Shown here one piece after another: positions 5,505-6,065 of a stretch of 6,065 nucleotides of DNA. The first letter of the stretch is position 1. Every line of letters starts with the position of its first letter. Location: the NCBI GenBank assembly GCA_003222555.1, contig QHWL01000183.1, positions 2,448-8,512 of the forward strand, read 5' to 3'. The position numbers were made by a program, and so were the translations under genes. The notes beneath the pieces were generated by a model. The model was not told where the DNA came from. It made no database searches and was given only the letters and a program-made list of their open reading frames with translations. This DNA is from Acidobacteriota bacterium (lineage in GTDB: Bacteria; Acidobacteriota; Vicinamibacteria; Vicinamibacterales; CAVVIG01).

Positions 5505-5873
5505 ATGACGAAAATCGCATTCATGATCGCCGCATGCTTGATAATCGCGCCGGCGACCTTCGCGGCCGAGCAGACGTGGACCGGCGCCATCACTGACACG
5601 ATGTGCCCGAAGTCACACCAGGCCAACATCGCGCACAAGCTCGAAACTTCCGGAGAGAGGATGACGGACCAGGAGTGCGCTGTGGGTTGCGTCGGGCACA
5701 GAGGCCAGAAGTACGTGTTCGTGTCCGACGGGAGAATCTATAAGATCGCGAACCAGGACTACGCTGGCCTCGCCGATCACGCAGCACGTGCCGTGAAGTT
5801 GACGGGAAGCCTGGCCGGCGACACGATCAAAGTGTCGCATATTGTCATGACGGACAAGCGCAAAGGCCGATAG
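5505..5873 (+). CDS. Secreted small protein, conserved cysteine motif (resembles DUF5818-type proteins)
   Basis: This 122-residue protein has a classical Sec signal peptide: Lys3, hydrophobic core at 5-17, and likely cleavage after Ala20 (T-F-A before A-E-Q). The mature part starts QTWTGAITDTMC (23-34). It contains Cys34 with His38 close by, then the pair TDQECAVGC (54-62) with Cys58 and Cys62. It continues with KYVFVSDGRIYKIANQ (69-84) and a C-terminal LTGSLAGDTIKVSHIVM (99-115) that looks like OB-fold-type beta strands. Similar 'W-TG-x-ITD-x-MC ... C-x3-C ... YVFVSDG' proteins occur repeatedly in Acidobacteria in my recollection; the DUF5818 name is tentative. The function is unknown. The cysteines and histidine could bind metal or form a disulfide in the periplasm. 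The start is supported by AAGGGGTG (5492-5499), 5 bases upstream. The stop is TAG; the next gene begins 71 bp later. Confidence 0.87.
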   Translation: MTKIAFMIAACLIIAPATFAAEQTWTGAITDTMCPKSHQANIAHKLETSGERMTDQECAVGCVGHRGQKYVFVSDGRIYKIANQDYAGLADHAARAVKLTGSLAGDTIKVSHIVMTDKRKGR

Positions 5874-5944
5874 GCGGACGCGCCGTTCGAAGCAGCGGGC
5901 CGTTGACAACACGTACCACGGCGACACGGAGCTCGGAGGACTCG

Positions 5945-6065
5945 ATGGACGAGAAGACGCTGTTCCTGAAGTTCTGGGAAAAAGAAGCCCCGGCAACCCG
6001 GAAAGTGATCTCACGGATCCCCGAGGGGTCGCACTATCGGCCCGACCCGAAATCACGCACCGCCC
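5945..6065 (+). CDS. DinB-like protein, N-terminal fragment (cut by window edge)
   Basis: Forty complete codons are present before the window ends. The peptide starts MDEKTLFLKFWEKEAPATRK and continues with a VISRIPEGSHYRPDPKS stretch. The 'F-W-x-x-E ... I-x-x-IPEG-x-x-YRPDPKSR-x-A' pattern is typical of the first helix and following loop of DinB/DUF664-type four-helix-bundle proteins. These often bind a metal through three histidines; that part of the protein lies outside the window, so whether the ligands exist cannot be judged. The start ATG is backed by GGAGGA (5935-5940), 4 bases upstream. The gene lies 71 bp after the secreted-protein gene on the same strand. A TTGACA at 5903-5908 could be its own -35 box, but no -10 is seen at the right distance. 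DinB membership is a recognition call from a short fragment. Confidence 0.75.
   Translation, partial: MDEKTLFLKFWEKEAPATRKVISRIPEGSHYRPDPKSRTA

Noticed and set aside
5903..5908. TTGACA hexamer before the DinB-like gene as a promoter.
   Set aside because: No acceptable -10 hexamer lies 16-18 bp downstream, so a single hexamer is not enough to call a promoter.

Overview
The window is about 63% G+C by eye and comes from a bacterium. My best guess is a soil-type Acidobacteriota. That rests on a DUF2934-type small protein, a secreted cysteine-containing small protein of a kind I associate with that phylum, and a DinB-like start sharing one short region. It is inference; other high-GC soil lineages remain possible.

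Left two thirds (1-4280, minus strand): one compact operon for a membrane-bound complex of the group 4 [NiFe]-hydrogenase / complex I superfamily. In transcription order it holds a NuoB/HyfI-like Fe-S small subunit (3765-4280), a HyfB-like antiporter-type subunit (1720-3765), a HyfC/NuoH-like subunit (782-1723), a HyfE subunit (93-752) and the first 25 codons of a HyfF-like subunit (1-75, running off the left edge). Junctions are tight: TGATG between small subunit and hyfB, GTGA between hyfB and hyfC. The hyfC-hyfE gap consists almost entirely of three copies of a 9-bp repeat carrying the hyfE Shine-Dalgarno. The catalytic-type large subunit is not in the window, so a true H2-evolving hydrogenase cannot be separated from the hydrogenase-related Ehr complexes, whose large subunits lack Ni ligands. 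The small-subunit-first order resembles what I recall of ehrSABCDL.

Middle (4281-4613): a non-coding leader of about 330 bp upstream of the operon. It contains a REP-like imperfect palindrome, with sequence resembling a dispersed 'cttcgtg' intergenic repeat, and a perfect 11-bp inverted repeat.

Right part (4614-6065): a stand-alone receiver-domain response regulator and a DUF2934 small protein, both on the minus strand. A divergent control region follows, with a good sigma70 promoter for the DUF2934 gene overlapped by an 8-bp dyad. On the plus strand are a secreted 122-residue protein and the start of a DinB-like protein cut by the right edge.

The operon products would form one inner-membrane complex coupling electron transfer at the Fe-S small subunit to ion translocation through HyfB, HyfC, HyfE and HyfF. 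The right-hand genes have no evident link to it. I found no RNA genes, insertion sequences or CRISPR arrays.
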